Assembly (NCBI RefSeq): GCF_018998565.1
Contig: NZ_JAHNZO010000033.1
Span: forward strand, 22,109 to 86,108
Length of the DNA stretch: 64,000 nt
Source: Paenibacillus oleatilyticus
Lineage (GTDB): Bacteria > Bacillota > Bacilli > Paenibacillales > NBRC-103111
Reading direction: 5' to 3'
Under the pieces are notes generated by a model, which ran no database searches, had not been told where the DNA came from, and saw nothing but the letters and a program-made list of their open reading frames with translations. Below are positions 57,470 to 64,000 of this stretch, piece after piece (within the stretch, counting starts at the first letter, position 1; the number at the start of each line of letters is the position of its first letter). Position numbers and translations under genes: made by a program.

Positions 57470-58423
57470 TCAGCCCAAGGCCAGGGCTTCTTCGCTAAAG
57501 GCAATTTGTTCGCCGGAGAGGCGTTCCAGCGAGAAAAGCGGGACCAGCTCGGCCGCTTGTGCCGGTTCGGGGCGGTCGAGCAGACCGGCTGCATAAGCCA
57601 AGTAGCCGATCAGGCGTTCCGGAGGAACGCCGGCGGCGCGGAGAGCGGCAAGCGAGAGGCTGCGGTTCCGCTTGGACAGCCTGCCGCCCTCTGGCGTACA
57701 GAGCAGCGGGACGTGGCAAAAGCTCGGCGGGGTCGCCTCCAACAGCTCGTACAGGACGAGCTGCCTCGGGGTCGAATCGAGAAGATCCGCCCCCCGCAGC
57801 ACATCGGTGATCCCCATGGCGGCATCGTCGACAACGACCGCCAGCTGGTAGCTGAATTGACCGTCCGCGCGTTTGACGACAAAATCGCCAAGAGCGCCGG
57901 GCGGTACGTGCTGTACGCCCGCCATGCCGTCCGCGAAGGAGATGGAGCGCTCCGGAACGGCCACACGCAAGGAGGGAGGCTTAACCTGGGCCTTATGTCT
58001 GCGCTCCTCCTCGGTGAGCGCCTTGCACAGCCCGGGATAAACCGCGCCTTCCGAGGCAAGGCCGTGCGGGGCGCTGGCGATGGCGGCCAGCTCGGCCCGG
58101 CTGCAGTAGCAAGGATAGAGCCATCCTCTGCGCTGCAAGCGTTCCACGGCCTGCTCGTACAGCTCCAGCCGCTCGCTTTGCAGATAAGGGCCGTAAGAAC
58201 CGTCGGTGGCCGGACCTTCGTCCCAGTCCAGTCCCATCCAGGTTAAATCATCTACGATGAGCTGAGCATATTCCGGACGGGAACGAGGCCCATCGATATC
58301 CTCGATACGCAGAACGAACGTACCGGAGGCGTGCCGCATTTGCAGCCAGGCGAGCAGCGCCGTGAAGGCATTGCCGATATGCATCGGTCCCGAAGGCGTC
58401 GGGGCGAACCGTCCGCGTCTCAT
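57470..58423 (-). CDS. gluQ: Glutamyl-Q tRNA(Asp) synthetase
   Basis: A 317-residue shortened glutamyl-tRNA synthetase. The class I signatures are PTPSGPMHIGN near the N-terminus and GRLSKRNRS as the KMSKS loop. The YPCYCSR and YPGLC cysteines form the zinc site. The anticodon-binding domain is absent, which distinguishes GluQRS from GltX. It attaches glutamate to the queuosine at position 34 of tRNA-Asp. The start at 58423 follows GAGGTG; the frame extends 62 codons upstream without family similarity. The tRNA-Asp gene lies about 210 bp upstream on the same strand. Confidence 0.92.
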   Translation of the reverse strand: MRRGRFAPTPSGPMHIGNAFTALLAWLQMRHASGTFVLRIEDIDGPRSRPEYAQLIVDDLTWMGLDWDEGPATDGSYGPYLQSERLELYEQAVERLQRRGWLYPCYCSRAELAAIASAPHGLASEGAVYPGLCKALTEEERRHKAQVKPPSLRVAVPERSISFADGMAGVQHVPPGALGDFVVKRADGQFSYQLAVVVDDAAMGITDVLRGADLLDSTPRQLVLYELLEATPPSFCHVPLLCTPEGGRLSKRNRSLSLAALRAAGVPPERLIGYLAYAAGLLDRPEPAQAAELVPLFSLERLSGEQIAFSEEALALG

Positions 58424-58514
58424 CGAATCACCTCGCAGGTATACAAAAAAGAGCAGGATCTCCCCTGCCCGGTTGTTTATGTATGATAAATGTCGTCTTG
58501 CAAACAATGATATT

Positions 58515-58534
58515 AATGGCGGAGCCGACGGGAT
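58515..58534 (-). repeat. 20-bp copy of the tRNA-Asp 3-prime end
   Basis: Twenty bases identical to 58630-58649 (the CCA end, acceptor 3-prime strand and part of the T arm of tRNA-Asp), 115 bp away. ACAATGA and TTAAT just upstream of each copy also match. The rest of a tRNA cannot be folded from 58517-58593. It is either a decayed tandem tRNA or an attachment-site-like duplication. Confidence 0.6.
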
Positions 58535-58631
58535 ACTCTCCGTTTCACTCCGAGACTGCGAAGTAACGCTATCGAAGTGAACGCTCCGACGAACCCTGTG
58601 GGTTCTCATCCCTTACAATGAAGTTAATCAA

Positions 58632-58708
58632 TGGCGGAGCCGACGGGATTCGAACCCGCGGTCTCCTGCGTGACAGGCAGGCATGTTAGGCCTCTACACC
58701 ACGGCTCC
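58632..58708 (-). tRNA. tRNA-Asp (GTC)
   Basis: The minus strand folds as a 77-base tRNA with encoded CCA. Acceptor GGAGCCG pairs with CGGCTCC, the discriminator is G as expected for Asp, the anticodon loop reads CTGTCAC with anticodon GTC, and the T arm contains GGTTCGAATCC. GUC is a queuosine-type anticodon, the substrate of the adjacent GluQRS. Confidence 0.95.
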
Positions 58709-59150
58709 GCGTTAGGGACAACTATGATAATAACACAGCCGCCCGATTTTAGCAAGGAGCTCAGAGAGAAGCATAGGCCGGGTGAAGGAAGCCGTACCGG
58801 TCCCGGAAACTAATCCGCGGCCGCTCGTTTCCCAGTTCTTTCGGTTCCTGACTACAAATGGACACATTCCTGAAATTGAACGTTGGTTAGTCACAAAAAA
58901 TTCACAAATGTCGAAATTTGTTTTTCCACGGCTCTCTCTTCGGAGGTATAATCTATAAGTATATAGGGTTCCGTTTCGACCTGTTCATGCTTCCGAAAAT
59001 GTGAAAATTGTAACAAGCGTGAGGGAAGGCCTCCGAAGGGCTTCTCCTCGCTTCCTATATTTTCGAGAAAAACATGATGTTTGCATCGCCTGACCAGGTA
59101 TCGACACAATTAACGGACTTCTATTCCAAAGTAAAGGAGGACGTTCTCTA
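58709..59150 (+). promoter_or_regulatory. Gene-free interval with candidate yjlC-ndh promoter
   Basis: No gene in about 440 bp. TTCCAC (58926-58931) and TATAAT (58949-58954) with 17-bp spacing are the best promoter, leaving a leader of about 190 bases before yjlC. ATTCACAAA (near 58907) resembles half of a Rex site, which controls ndh in B. subtilis, but no inverted partner is seen. Confidence 0.4.
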
Positions 59151-59585
59151 ATGTCAGTAGCATCCACTCAACAAGCGGTAGTTGCAGCCGAGCCCACCCG
59201 GGAATCCTTGGATGTGCTTGATCAGTTGATGAAGCCCGAGGTGCAGGAGTCTTTAACGGTGTTGGTCGAGAATTTGCCGAAGCTGGCGGAAATGGTGACC
59301 ATCCTCACCAAAACGTACGATTTGGTGCAAAATGTAGCTACGGACCGCGTATTTATCGAAGACATCAAAGGCGGCGTCGAAGAATTCGTGAAGCCGATTC
59401 AGGACACAGCCAAAAATTTGGCGTCCGCGGCAATCGAAGCGAACGACCGTGCACAGGACGAATCCACAACGATCGGTCTGTTCGGTTTGCTCAAAATGCT
59501 GAAAGACCCGCAAGTCCAAAAGATGTTCCGTTTTTCTCAGGCATTCTTGGATGTCTTGGCTGAGCGCCAGCAGCAGCGTCAATAA
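59151..59585 (+). CDS. yjlC: DUF1641 protein (YjlC-like)
   Basis: A 144-residue helical protein with the DUF1641 C-terminal motif GLFGLLKMLKDPQVQKMFRF. In B. subtilis the equivalent gene yjlC lies directly before ndh, as here, and the two are co-transcribed. The role is unknown; an accessory or membrane-association function for the NADH dehydrogenase is a reasonable guess. AAAGGAGGAC precedes the ATG. Confidence 0.88.
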   Translation: MSVASTQQAVVAAEPTRESLDVLDQLMKPEVQESLTVLVENLPKLAEMVTILTKTYDLVQNVATDRVFIEDIKGGVEEFVKPIQDTAKNLASAAIEANDRAQDESTTIGLFGLLKMLKDPQVQKMFRFSQAFLDVLAERQQQRQ

Positions 59586-59620
59586 TATAGGAAAGCTGAA
59601 TCAAGGAGCGGATGAACAGG

Positions 59621-60799
59621 ATGGCTAAGCAAATTTTGATACTAGGCGGCGGCTACGGCGGATTGCTGAGCGCCCTGACGGCCCGGAAGTACATGACGGC
59701 GGAAGAAGCGGCGATTACGGTCGTCAATCGTTATCCGACGCATCAGATTATTACGGAGCTGCACCGGCTGGCCGTGGGCAACCTGACGGAGAAAGCGGTC
59801 GCGCTGCCGTTGGAAAAGCTCTTGCGCGGCAAAAATGTCAATCTTCAGATCGATACGGTCGAAGAGATTCGCCCGGACCAGAAAGAAGTTCTGATGGCCA
59901 GCGGCAAAACGTACGATTACGATGTGCTCGTTATTGCTCTCGGCAGCGAAACGGCGTTCTTCGGCATCCCGGGTCTGAAGGAGCACAGCTTCGTTCTGAA
60001 ATCCGTGAACGACGCCAACCGCCTTCGCGCGCATGTGGAAGCTCGCATCGACGAGTACAGCCGCACGAAAAATAAAGCCGATGCGACATTCGTTGTCGGC
60101 GGCGGCGGCTTGACCGGCATCGAGCTTGTCGGCGAATTTGCGGACATGCTGCCTAAGCTTTGCCGCAGCAAAGGCGTCGACTTTAACGATATTTCCCTGT
60201 ATACCGTGGAAGCGGGTCCGTCTATTTTGGCTGGCTTCGCACAAGAGCTTGTCGAGCGTGCACAAACGAGCCTCGAAAAGCGCGGCGTGAAGTTCCTGAC
60301 TGGCGTTGCGATTACGGAAATGCAGGAGAATATGGTATTCCTGAAGGACGGCAGCTCCATCGAGACGAACACGCTCGTATGGACCGGCGGCGTACAAGGT
60401 AACTCCGTCGTGGCTAACTGCGGCATCGAAGTCAACCGCGGCCGCGCAACGGTAACGGAAGGCTTGCAATCCACGTCCCATAAAGACATCTTCCTCGCCG
60501 GCGACAGCGCGGTCGTTATGGGCAACGAAGGACGTCCTTACCCGCCGACGGCGCAATTGGCTTGGCAAATGGGCGAGACGATCGGACATAACATTTTCGC
60601 TTACTTCAACAACGCGCCGATGGATACGTTCACGCCGGTATTCTCCGGTACGCTGGCGAGCCTTGGCCGCAAAGATGCGATCGGTACGGTCGGCGGAAAC
60701 CAAACGCGCCTCAAAGGCCTTCCGGCTTCGCTGATGAAGGAAGCAAGCAACATGCGCTATTTGACTCATATCAACGGTCTGTTTACTTTAGCTTATTAA
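59621..60799 (+). CDS. ndh: Type II NADH:quinone dehydrogenase
   Basis: A 392-residue, single-subunit flavoprotein that passes electrons from NADH to menaquinone at the inner membrane face without pumping protons. FAD motif ILGGGYGGLLSALTARKY, the NADH motif VVGGGGLTGIELVGEFADM, and the quinone/FAD region PYPPTAQLAWQMGE are present. LKGLPASLMKEASNMRYLTH near the C-terminus matches Bacillus Ndh. ATG 59621 is preferred (GGAGCGG upstream); ATG 59612 is in frame. Operon with yjlC. Confidence 0.94.
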   Translation: MAKQILILGGGYGGLLSALTARKYMTAEEAAITVVNRYPTHQIITELHRLAVGNLTEKAVALPLEKLLRGKNVNLQIDTVEEIRPDQKEVLMASGKTYDYDVLVIALGSETAFFGIPGLKEHSFVLKSVNDANRLRAHVEARIDEYSRTKNKADATFVVGGGGLTGIELVGEFADMLPKLCRSKGVDFNDISLYTVEAGPSILAGFAQELVERAQTSLEKRGVKFLTGVAITEMQENMVFLKDGSSIETNTLVWTGGVQGNSVVANCGIEVNRGRATVTEGLQSTSHKDIFLAGDSAVVMGNEGRPYPPTAQLAWQMGETIGHNIFAYFNNAPMDTFTPVFSGTLASLGRKDAIGTVGGNQTRLKGLPASLMKEASNMRYLTHINGLFTLAY

Positions 60800-60808
60800 T
60801 TTTAACAA

Positions 60809-60838
60809 GAGGGTGCCCTGTCGGGTGCCTTTTTTGTT
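60809..60838 (+). terminator. Terminator after ndh
   Basis: GGTGCCC and GGGTGCC flank a TGTC loop (pairing includes two G-U wobbles) and a run of six T follows. Confidence 0.75.
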
Positions 60839-60848
60839 TACACTGCTC

Positions 60849-60877
60849 TTGCTTTTTGGTTAGCGTTTACTTACAAT
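60849..60877 (+). promoter_or_regulatory. tetR promoter with operator
   Basis: TTGCTT (60849-60854) and TACAAT (60872-60877) are 17 bp apart. Between and over them lies GTTAGCGTTTACTTAC (60859-60874), the near-complement of the site at 61482-61497. The transcript would start at about 60884, exactly on an ATG. Confidence 0.6.
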
Positions 60878-60883
60878 ATGGTC

Positions 60884-61462
60884 ATGATGAAAAAGCCTCA
60901 TATCGATAGCAAGAAAAAGGATATTTTGCAGGCGGCCTTGCGTCTGTTCGCCACCAAAGGGATCGATGGCATTTCCGTCAAAGAGATCGGGGATGCGGCG
61001 GGCGTCACCGATGCCGCCATTTACAAGCATTTTAAAAGCAAGCAGGCAATGGCGCTCGAAGCGTTCTCCCATTACTGCGGCAGCTATACGCGCTTGATCG
61101 ACTATATGACCGGGCAGCCGGGGACGTTTCGCAGCCGGTTCCACCGCTTGATCGATGAAGTGCTGCGCATGCATGATGAGGAGCAGTACGGCATGCTACT
61201 GCTTGCCCAGCAGCACGAAATTTTCGTGGAAGCCAGCCGCAGCGGAGAGAGACAGCTATTCGACGCCCTCATTGCTTTCATCGAGCAGGGCATCGAGCGC
61301 GGAGAGATTCCCAAGCAGGATGCCCGATTGTCCGCCGTGCTGATTATCGGCGCATTCAATCAGATGGCGCTCTCCAGCCTGCACGGGGAACTTCCGGCCC
61401 GCCTGGAGCCGCTGGCAGCGGAAGTGAAACAGAGGTTTTCCCACTTATTAGGTCAGCTTTGA
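60884..61462 (+). CDS. TetR/AcrR-family regulator (probably leaderless)
   Basis: A 192-residue regulator. The N-terminal HTH is clear: KKKDILQAALRLFATKGIDG, then SVKEIGDAAGVTDAAIYKHF and KSKQAM. The C-terminal ligand domain is not assignable. No ribosome site precedes any of the ATGs at 60878, 60884 and 60887, and the promoter -10 ends at 60877, so translation probably begins at the transcript 5-prime end, at 60884. It should repress itself and the oxidoreductase at 61518 through the matching operators. Confidence 0.88.
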   Translation: MMKKPHIDSKKKDILQAALRLFATKGIDGISVKEIGDAAGVTDAAIYKHFKSKQAMALEAFSHYCGSYTRLIDYMTGQPGTFRSRFHRLIDEVLRMHDEEQYGMLLLAQQHEIFVEASRSGERQLFDALIAFIEQGIERGEIPKQDARLSAVLIIGAFNQMALSSLHGELPARLEPLAAEVKQRFSHLLGQL

Positions 61463-61481
61463 CCTTTTTTTTACATACAAA

Positions 61482-61497
61482 GTTAGTGAACGCTAAC
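61482..61497 (+). promoter_or_regulatory. TetR operator before the oxidoreductase gene
   Basis: GTTAGTGAACGCTAAC is an imperfect palindrome (GTTAG-x-G..C-x-CTAAC). Its reverse complement matches the tetR promoter site at 60859-60874 at 14 of 16 positions. It lies 20 bp before the oxidoreductase start, behind a TTGACC (61459-61464). Confidence 0.7.
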
Positions 61498-61517
61498 CAA
61501 AAGGAGCGAGTTCAGTC

Positions 61518-62096
61518 ATGAAAAAAGTTTTGATCGTACAAGGAAATCCGGTGGAGCACAGCTATGGATGGGCGCTTGGAGATTCCTATGCGGAGGGAGC
61601 TGCGGCTGCCGGGGCCGAGGTTCGGGTGATTCGTCTGGCGAAGCTGGATTTTAACCCGAATCTGTCGGGCGGTTACAAAAATAAGCTTCCATTGGAGGAC
61701 GATCTGGTCAAGGCGCAGGAATCGATTCGGTGGGCGGAGCATCTGGTCTTTACGTATCCGATCTGGTGGGGAGGTCCGCCTGCGCTGCTCAAGGGCTTTC
61801 TCGATCGCGTCTTCCTGCCGGGGTACGCTTTTAAATACAAGAAAGGCTCTTCGCTGCCCGATCAGCTGCTCAAAGGCAGAACGGCGCGGCTGATCGTGAC
61901 GATGGATGCGCCTGTCTGGTATTACAGGCTCGTGCAGGGCCAACCGGGTCATCGGATGATGAAGGTGTCCACGCTGCAGTTTTGCGGCATCCGGCCCGTC
62001 AAGGTCACCTCGATCGGTCAAGTCGGCAAATTGACGGACCCGGAGCGGGAGCATTGGCTGGTGAAAGTGAACCGTCTGGGACAAGCTTTGGCGTAA
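61518..62096 (+). CDS. NAD(P)H-dependent oxidoreductase, flavodoxin fold (MdaB/YwrO-like)
   Basis: A 192-residue flavodoxin-fold quinone reductase. VLIVQGNPVEHSYGWALGDS is the phosphate-binding loop, and the flavin and active-site segment is LVFTYPIWWGGPPALLKGFL, then DRVFLPGYAFKYKKG. Such enzymes reduce quinones or other electrophiles by two electrons. AAAAGGAGCG precedes the ATG. It is transcribed with or after the TetR gene and shares its operator, so induction by a toxic electrophile is likely. Confidence 0.9.
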   Translation: MKKVLIVQGNPVEHSYGWALGDSYAEGAAAAGAEVRVIRLAKLDFNPNLSGGYKNKLPLEDDLVKAQESIRWAEHLVFTYPIWWGGPPALLKGFLDRVFLPGYAFKYKKGSSLPDQLLKGRTARLIVTMDAPVWYYRLVQGQPGHRMMKVSTLQFCGIRPVKVTSIGQVGKLTDPEREHWLVKVNRLGQALA

Positions 62097-62099
62097 GCA

Positions 62100-62142
62100 A
62101 AAAGAAGCCTGTGTCTCCACGAGGGGGATACAGGCTTCTTGC
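62100..62142. terminator. Bidirectional terminator between convergent genes
   Basis: AAGAAGCCTGT (62103-62113) pairs with ACAGGCTTCTT (62130-62140). A and T runs on either side suit both the oxidoreductase (plus) and the efflux gene (minus). Confidence 0.8.
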
Positions 62143-62147
62143 GCATA

Positions 62148-63671
62148 TCAGTGGGAAGCTGCCGCTTCGGCCGCAGGGTCCAGCTTTTCCTTGCTCATCG
62201 CGAAGGCTGCAACCAGCGCCAAGCCTGCCGGGATCAGGCTCCAGGCAAACGTCAGGACGACCGAGGACGATAGCCCTTCCGTGATCGTGCCCAGCGCTTG
62301 CGGAGGGATTTGGGCCCGGGTCGCCGGGTCCAGCAGCGCATGCGGGTCGCTGAAGTCGATGCCCTTCGGGGCGCCGGTTTGAGCGCTACCTGTAAAGGCA
62401 TCCGTCAGCTTCCGGGTCAGCGCATGGCTCTGGATGATGCCGAATAGCGTGATACCAAGCGTCATCCCGAGCGAGCGAAGGAAATTGAGCGTAGACGTCG
62501 CCGCTCCGCGCTGGCTGGCCGGGAACGAATGGATCGCTGCGTTGCTGAGCACGGAGAAGGAAGCTCCGATTCCGAGACCCGTCAAGATCATGTACAGCGT
62601 GACGATAAAACGCGACGACTCCGGTGTTAAGGTCGTGAGAAGGGCAAGACCCAGCACAAGCAGGGCCAGCGTCGGAATCATGATCGACCGGAACGGCATC
62701 TTCGTCATCAAGAAGCCGCCCAAGGTCGCCGTCACGACCGAGCTGAGCATCATCGGCAGAAGCATGAGGCCGGAATTGGTGGCCGTTCCGCCAAGCACGC
62801 CTTGAATGAAGATCGGAATATACACGGAGGCCGTAATGAACGCCGCCCCGCTCAAGATCCCAACGGCATTGCTTGAGGCGTAAAGACGGTTCCGGAACAT
62901 GCTGAACGAAATGATCGGCTCTTCGGCGCGTTTTTCGACGAACAGGAACAGCAGGGTAAGGACTGCGAATCCGGCGAACAAGCCCAAGATTTGAACCGAG
63001 CCCCAAGCATACTGCTTGCCGCCGAGCTCCATCGCGAACATGAGGCAGACGACGGCTCCGACCAGCGTCATGGCGCCCCACCAGTCGATCCGCTGCTTCG
63101 AATGAACCGGCGATTCTTTATAGAAGAGCGCAATCATGACAAGCGAGATGAAGCCAAGCGGCAGGTTGATATAGAAAATCCAGCTCCAGTGGATGTAATC
63201 GGTAATGTAAGCCCCGAGCAGCGGGCCGAAAATACTGGACATGCCGAATACCGCGCCGAATAGCCCGCCGAGTTTTCCCCGGTTCTCCGGCGTGACGGTG
63301 TCGAACATGATCGTGAACGCAATTGGCACCAGGGCCCCGCCGCCAATGCCTTGAATCGCGCGGTAGATGCTTAATTGTACGATCGAAGTCGCCGTTCCGC
63401 AGAGAACGGAGCCGAGCATAAAGACGATGATCCCAAAGACGAAAAATCGTTTGCGTCCATACATATCGGATAGCTTGCCGAAGATCGGCATCCCTGCCAT
63501 TTCCGCCACCATGTAAGCGGAGGTGGCCCAGACGAATTTATCGAGTCCGCCGAGCTCGCCGACGATCGTTCCGATCGCAGTCGCCATGATGGTATTGTCC
63601 ATCGAGGCCATCAGGATTGCGAGAAGCAGCCCCGCTACGACCATCCCGGTTTTGTTGTTTGTTTTGCTCAT
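62148..63671 (-). CDS. DHA2-family MFS drug efflux transporter
   Basis: A 507-residue, 14-helix drug:H+ antiporter. Motif D1 is LLLAILMASMDNTIMATAIG, motif A is GKLSDMYGRKRFF, and motif C is GAVFGMSSIFGPLLGAYITD. The family exports many lipophilic drugs. The start at 63671 follows GGAGGTAGAC; the frame continues 79 codons upstream without similarity. A palindrome overlaps its promoter. The substrate is unknown. Confidence 0.92.
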   Translation of the reverse strand: MSKTNNKTGMVVAGLLLAILMASMDNTIMATAIGTIVGELGGLDKFVWATSAYMVAEMAGMPIFGKLSDMYGRKRFFVFGIIVFMLGSVLCGTATSIVQLSIYRAIQGIGGGALVPIAFTIMFDTVTPENRGKLGGLFGAVFGMSSIFGPLLGAYITDYIHWSWIFYINLPLGFISLVMIALFYKESPVHSKQRIDWWGAMTLVGAVVCLMFAMELGGKQYAWGSVQILGLFAGFAVLTLLFLFVEKRAEEPIISFSMFRNRLYASSNAVGILSGAAFITASVYIPIFIQGVLGGTATNSGLMLLPMMLSSVVTATLGGFLMTKMPFRSIMIPTLALLVLGLALLTTLTPESSRFIVTLYMILTGLGIGASFSVLSNAAIHSFPASQRGAATSTLNFLRSLGMTLGITLFGIIQSHALTRKLTDAFTGSAQTGAPKGIDFSDPHALLDPATRAQIPPQALGTITEGLSSSVVLTFAWSLIPAGLALVAAFAMSKEKLDPAAEAAASH

Positions 63672-63705
63672 GAGTCGATGTCTACCTCCGATATGAAATG
63701 TTTTA

Positions 63706-63754
63706 AGCTTTATATACATACTATACCTTAGCCTAACTGACAACTGGATGTCAG
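63706..63754 (-). promoter_or_regulatory. Efflux-gene promoter with palindromic operator
   Basis: On the minus strand TTGTCA (about 63738-63743) and TATGTA 17 bp on form a promoter. CTGACA-N6-TGTCAG (63737-63742 and 63749-63754) overlaps the -35, as a TetR- or MarR-type repressor site would. Confidence 0.45.
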
Positions 63755-64000
63755 GATTCAGCGGATGGATATAAAGTTTTTTTGGAGAGATGGGGAATGT
63801 GGGGGGACTGGCAAAAGAGGGTGTGTTTTCACATGGCGGACGAATTTTGGCGAAAAATGTCCTGTTAGAAAAGTATTCATGGCTAAAACGTAAGCGGAGA
63901 AAAACCACCGATTAGCTTGACCGGTGAACTGTAACCTCATTTATGGACAGTGTTGAAAAACGGTATTGAAGCCTTAAGCAGCTAGGAGATGACTTCTGAA
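63755..64000. other. Window end without recognised gene
   Basis: I see no convincing gene, RNA or repeat in this stretch. Short frames here have no ribosome site or family similarity. Confidence 0.5.

Noticed and set aside
58424..58609. 62-codon N-terminal extension of gluQ
   Set aside because: It runs through the repeated tRNA-end unit and has no similarity to GluQRS; ATG 58423 has a proper ribosome site just before the PTPSGPMHIGN motif.
58895..58930. Rex operator before yjlC-ndh
   Set aside because: A TTCACAA half-site is present but the inverted TTGTGAA partner is not. Expected from B. subtilis, not shown here.
1..64000. CRISPR array, complete insertion sequence, prophage or rRNA operon
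   Set aside because: I looked for spaced direct repeats, transposase or integrase motifs, phage structural genes and rRNA sequence, and saw none; only fragmentary genes at 19880-22200 hint at past mobile DNA.

Overview
The window looks like chromosome from a spore-forming Bacillota close to Paenibacillus (moderately GC-rich). The signs are CotF-type spore coat genes, a stalk (copper amine oxidase N-terminal type) protein, an AraC regulator fused to a siderophore-binding domain, a yjlC-ndh pair as in Bacillus subtilis, a CcpA cre site with a GlpP-style leader on glpT, and genes of the futalosine route to menaquinone. No rRNA, CRISPR array, complete IS element or prophage was seen. The only RNA gene recognised is a tRNA-Asp.

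Layout. 1-2200: glpT with an attenuator leader, then yjdM. 2261-5788: a LiaSR/NarL-type two-component pair and an internally duplicated membrane protein with two CxxCG motifs. 5881-14007: a VanY-like D,D-carboxypeptidase lipoprotein, a VanRS-like two-component system, and an operon that combines two sugar-importer-type ABC permeases, a HlyD-type adaptor, a solute-binding lipoprotein and a stalk-domain protein, with no ATPase. The same 21-bp promoter element (20/21 identical) lies upstream of both vanY and this operon. This is the best candidate for an undescribed envelope system. 14010-19829: a small SDR-like gene, a secreted cadherin-like/dockerin-like protein, beta-carbonic anhydrase, a WYL regulator, DinB and EVE proteins. 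19880-22200: an AT-rich scar with truncated genes, including the tail of an XRE regulator. 22205-25645: SDR/LysR pair, uppP behind a phased direct-repeat operator, two coat genes.

26080-36500 is one long peptide-catabolism operon: Dpp-type importer (B, C, A, D, F), M20 and M29-like peptidases, an IclR regulator, DUF1177 and AroM-family proteins. 36676-43073 holds DNA repair genes (Mpg and an alkyltransferase-like protein), a TVP38 protein, an AraC/SDR pair, PspC-PspA and an NSS transporter. 43091-46240 and 52044-57378 are two iron-siderophore modules, each with a Fur-box-like site and an AraC-type regulator, neither with an ATPase. Between them are mqnB-mqnD, YdeI, a YceI protein behind twin palindromes, and an ABC-F gene preceded by a short ORF and an intrinsic terminator, the architecture of antibiotic-sensing attenuators. 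57470-60838: gluQ beside its expected substrate tRNA-Asp, then yjlC-ndh. 60848-63754: TetR, flavodoxin-fold oxidoreductase and a DHA2 efflux pump with recognisable operators.

Functions come from motifs and family recall only; no database search was run. Starts were often moved inward to the codon with the best ribosome binding site.
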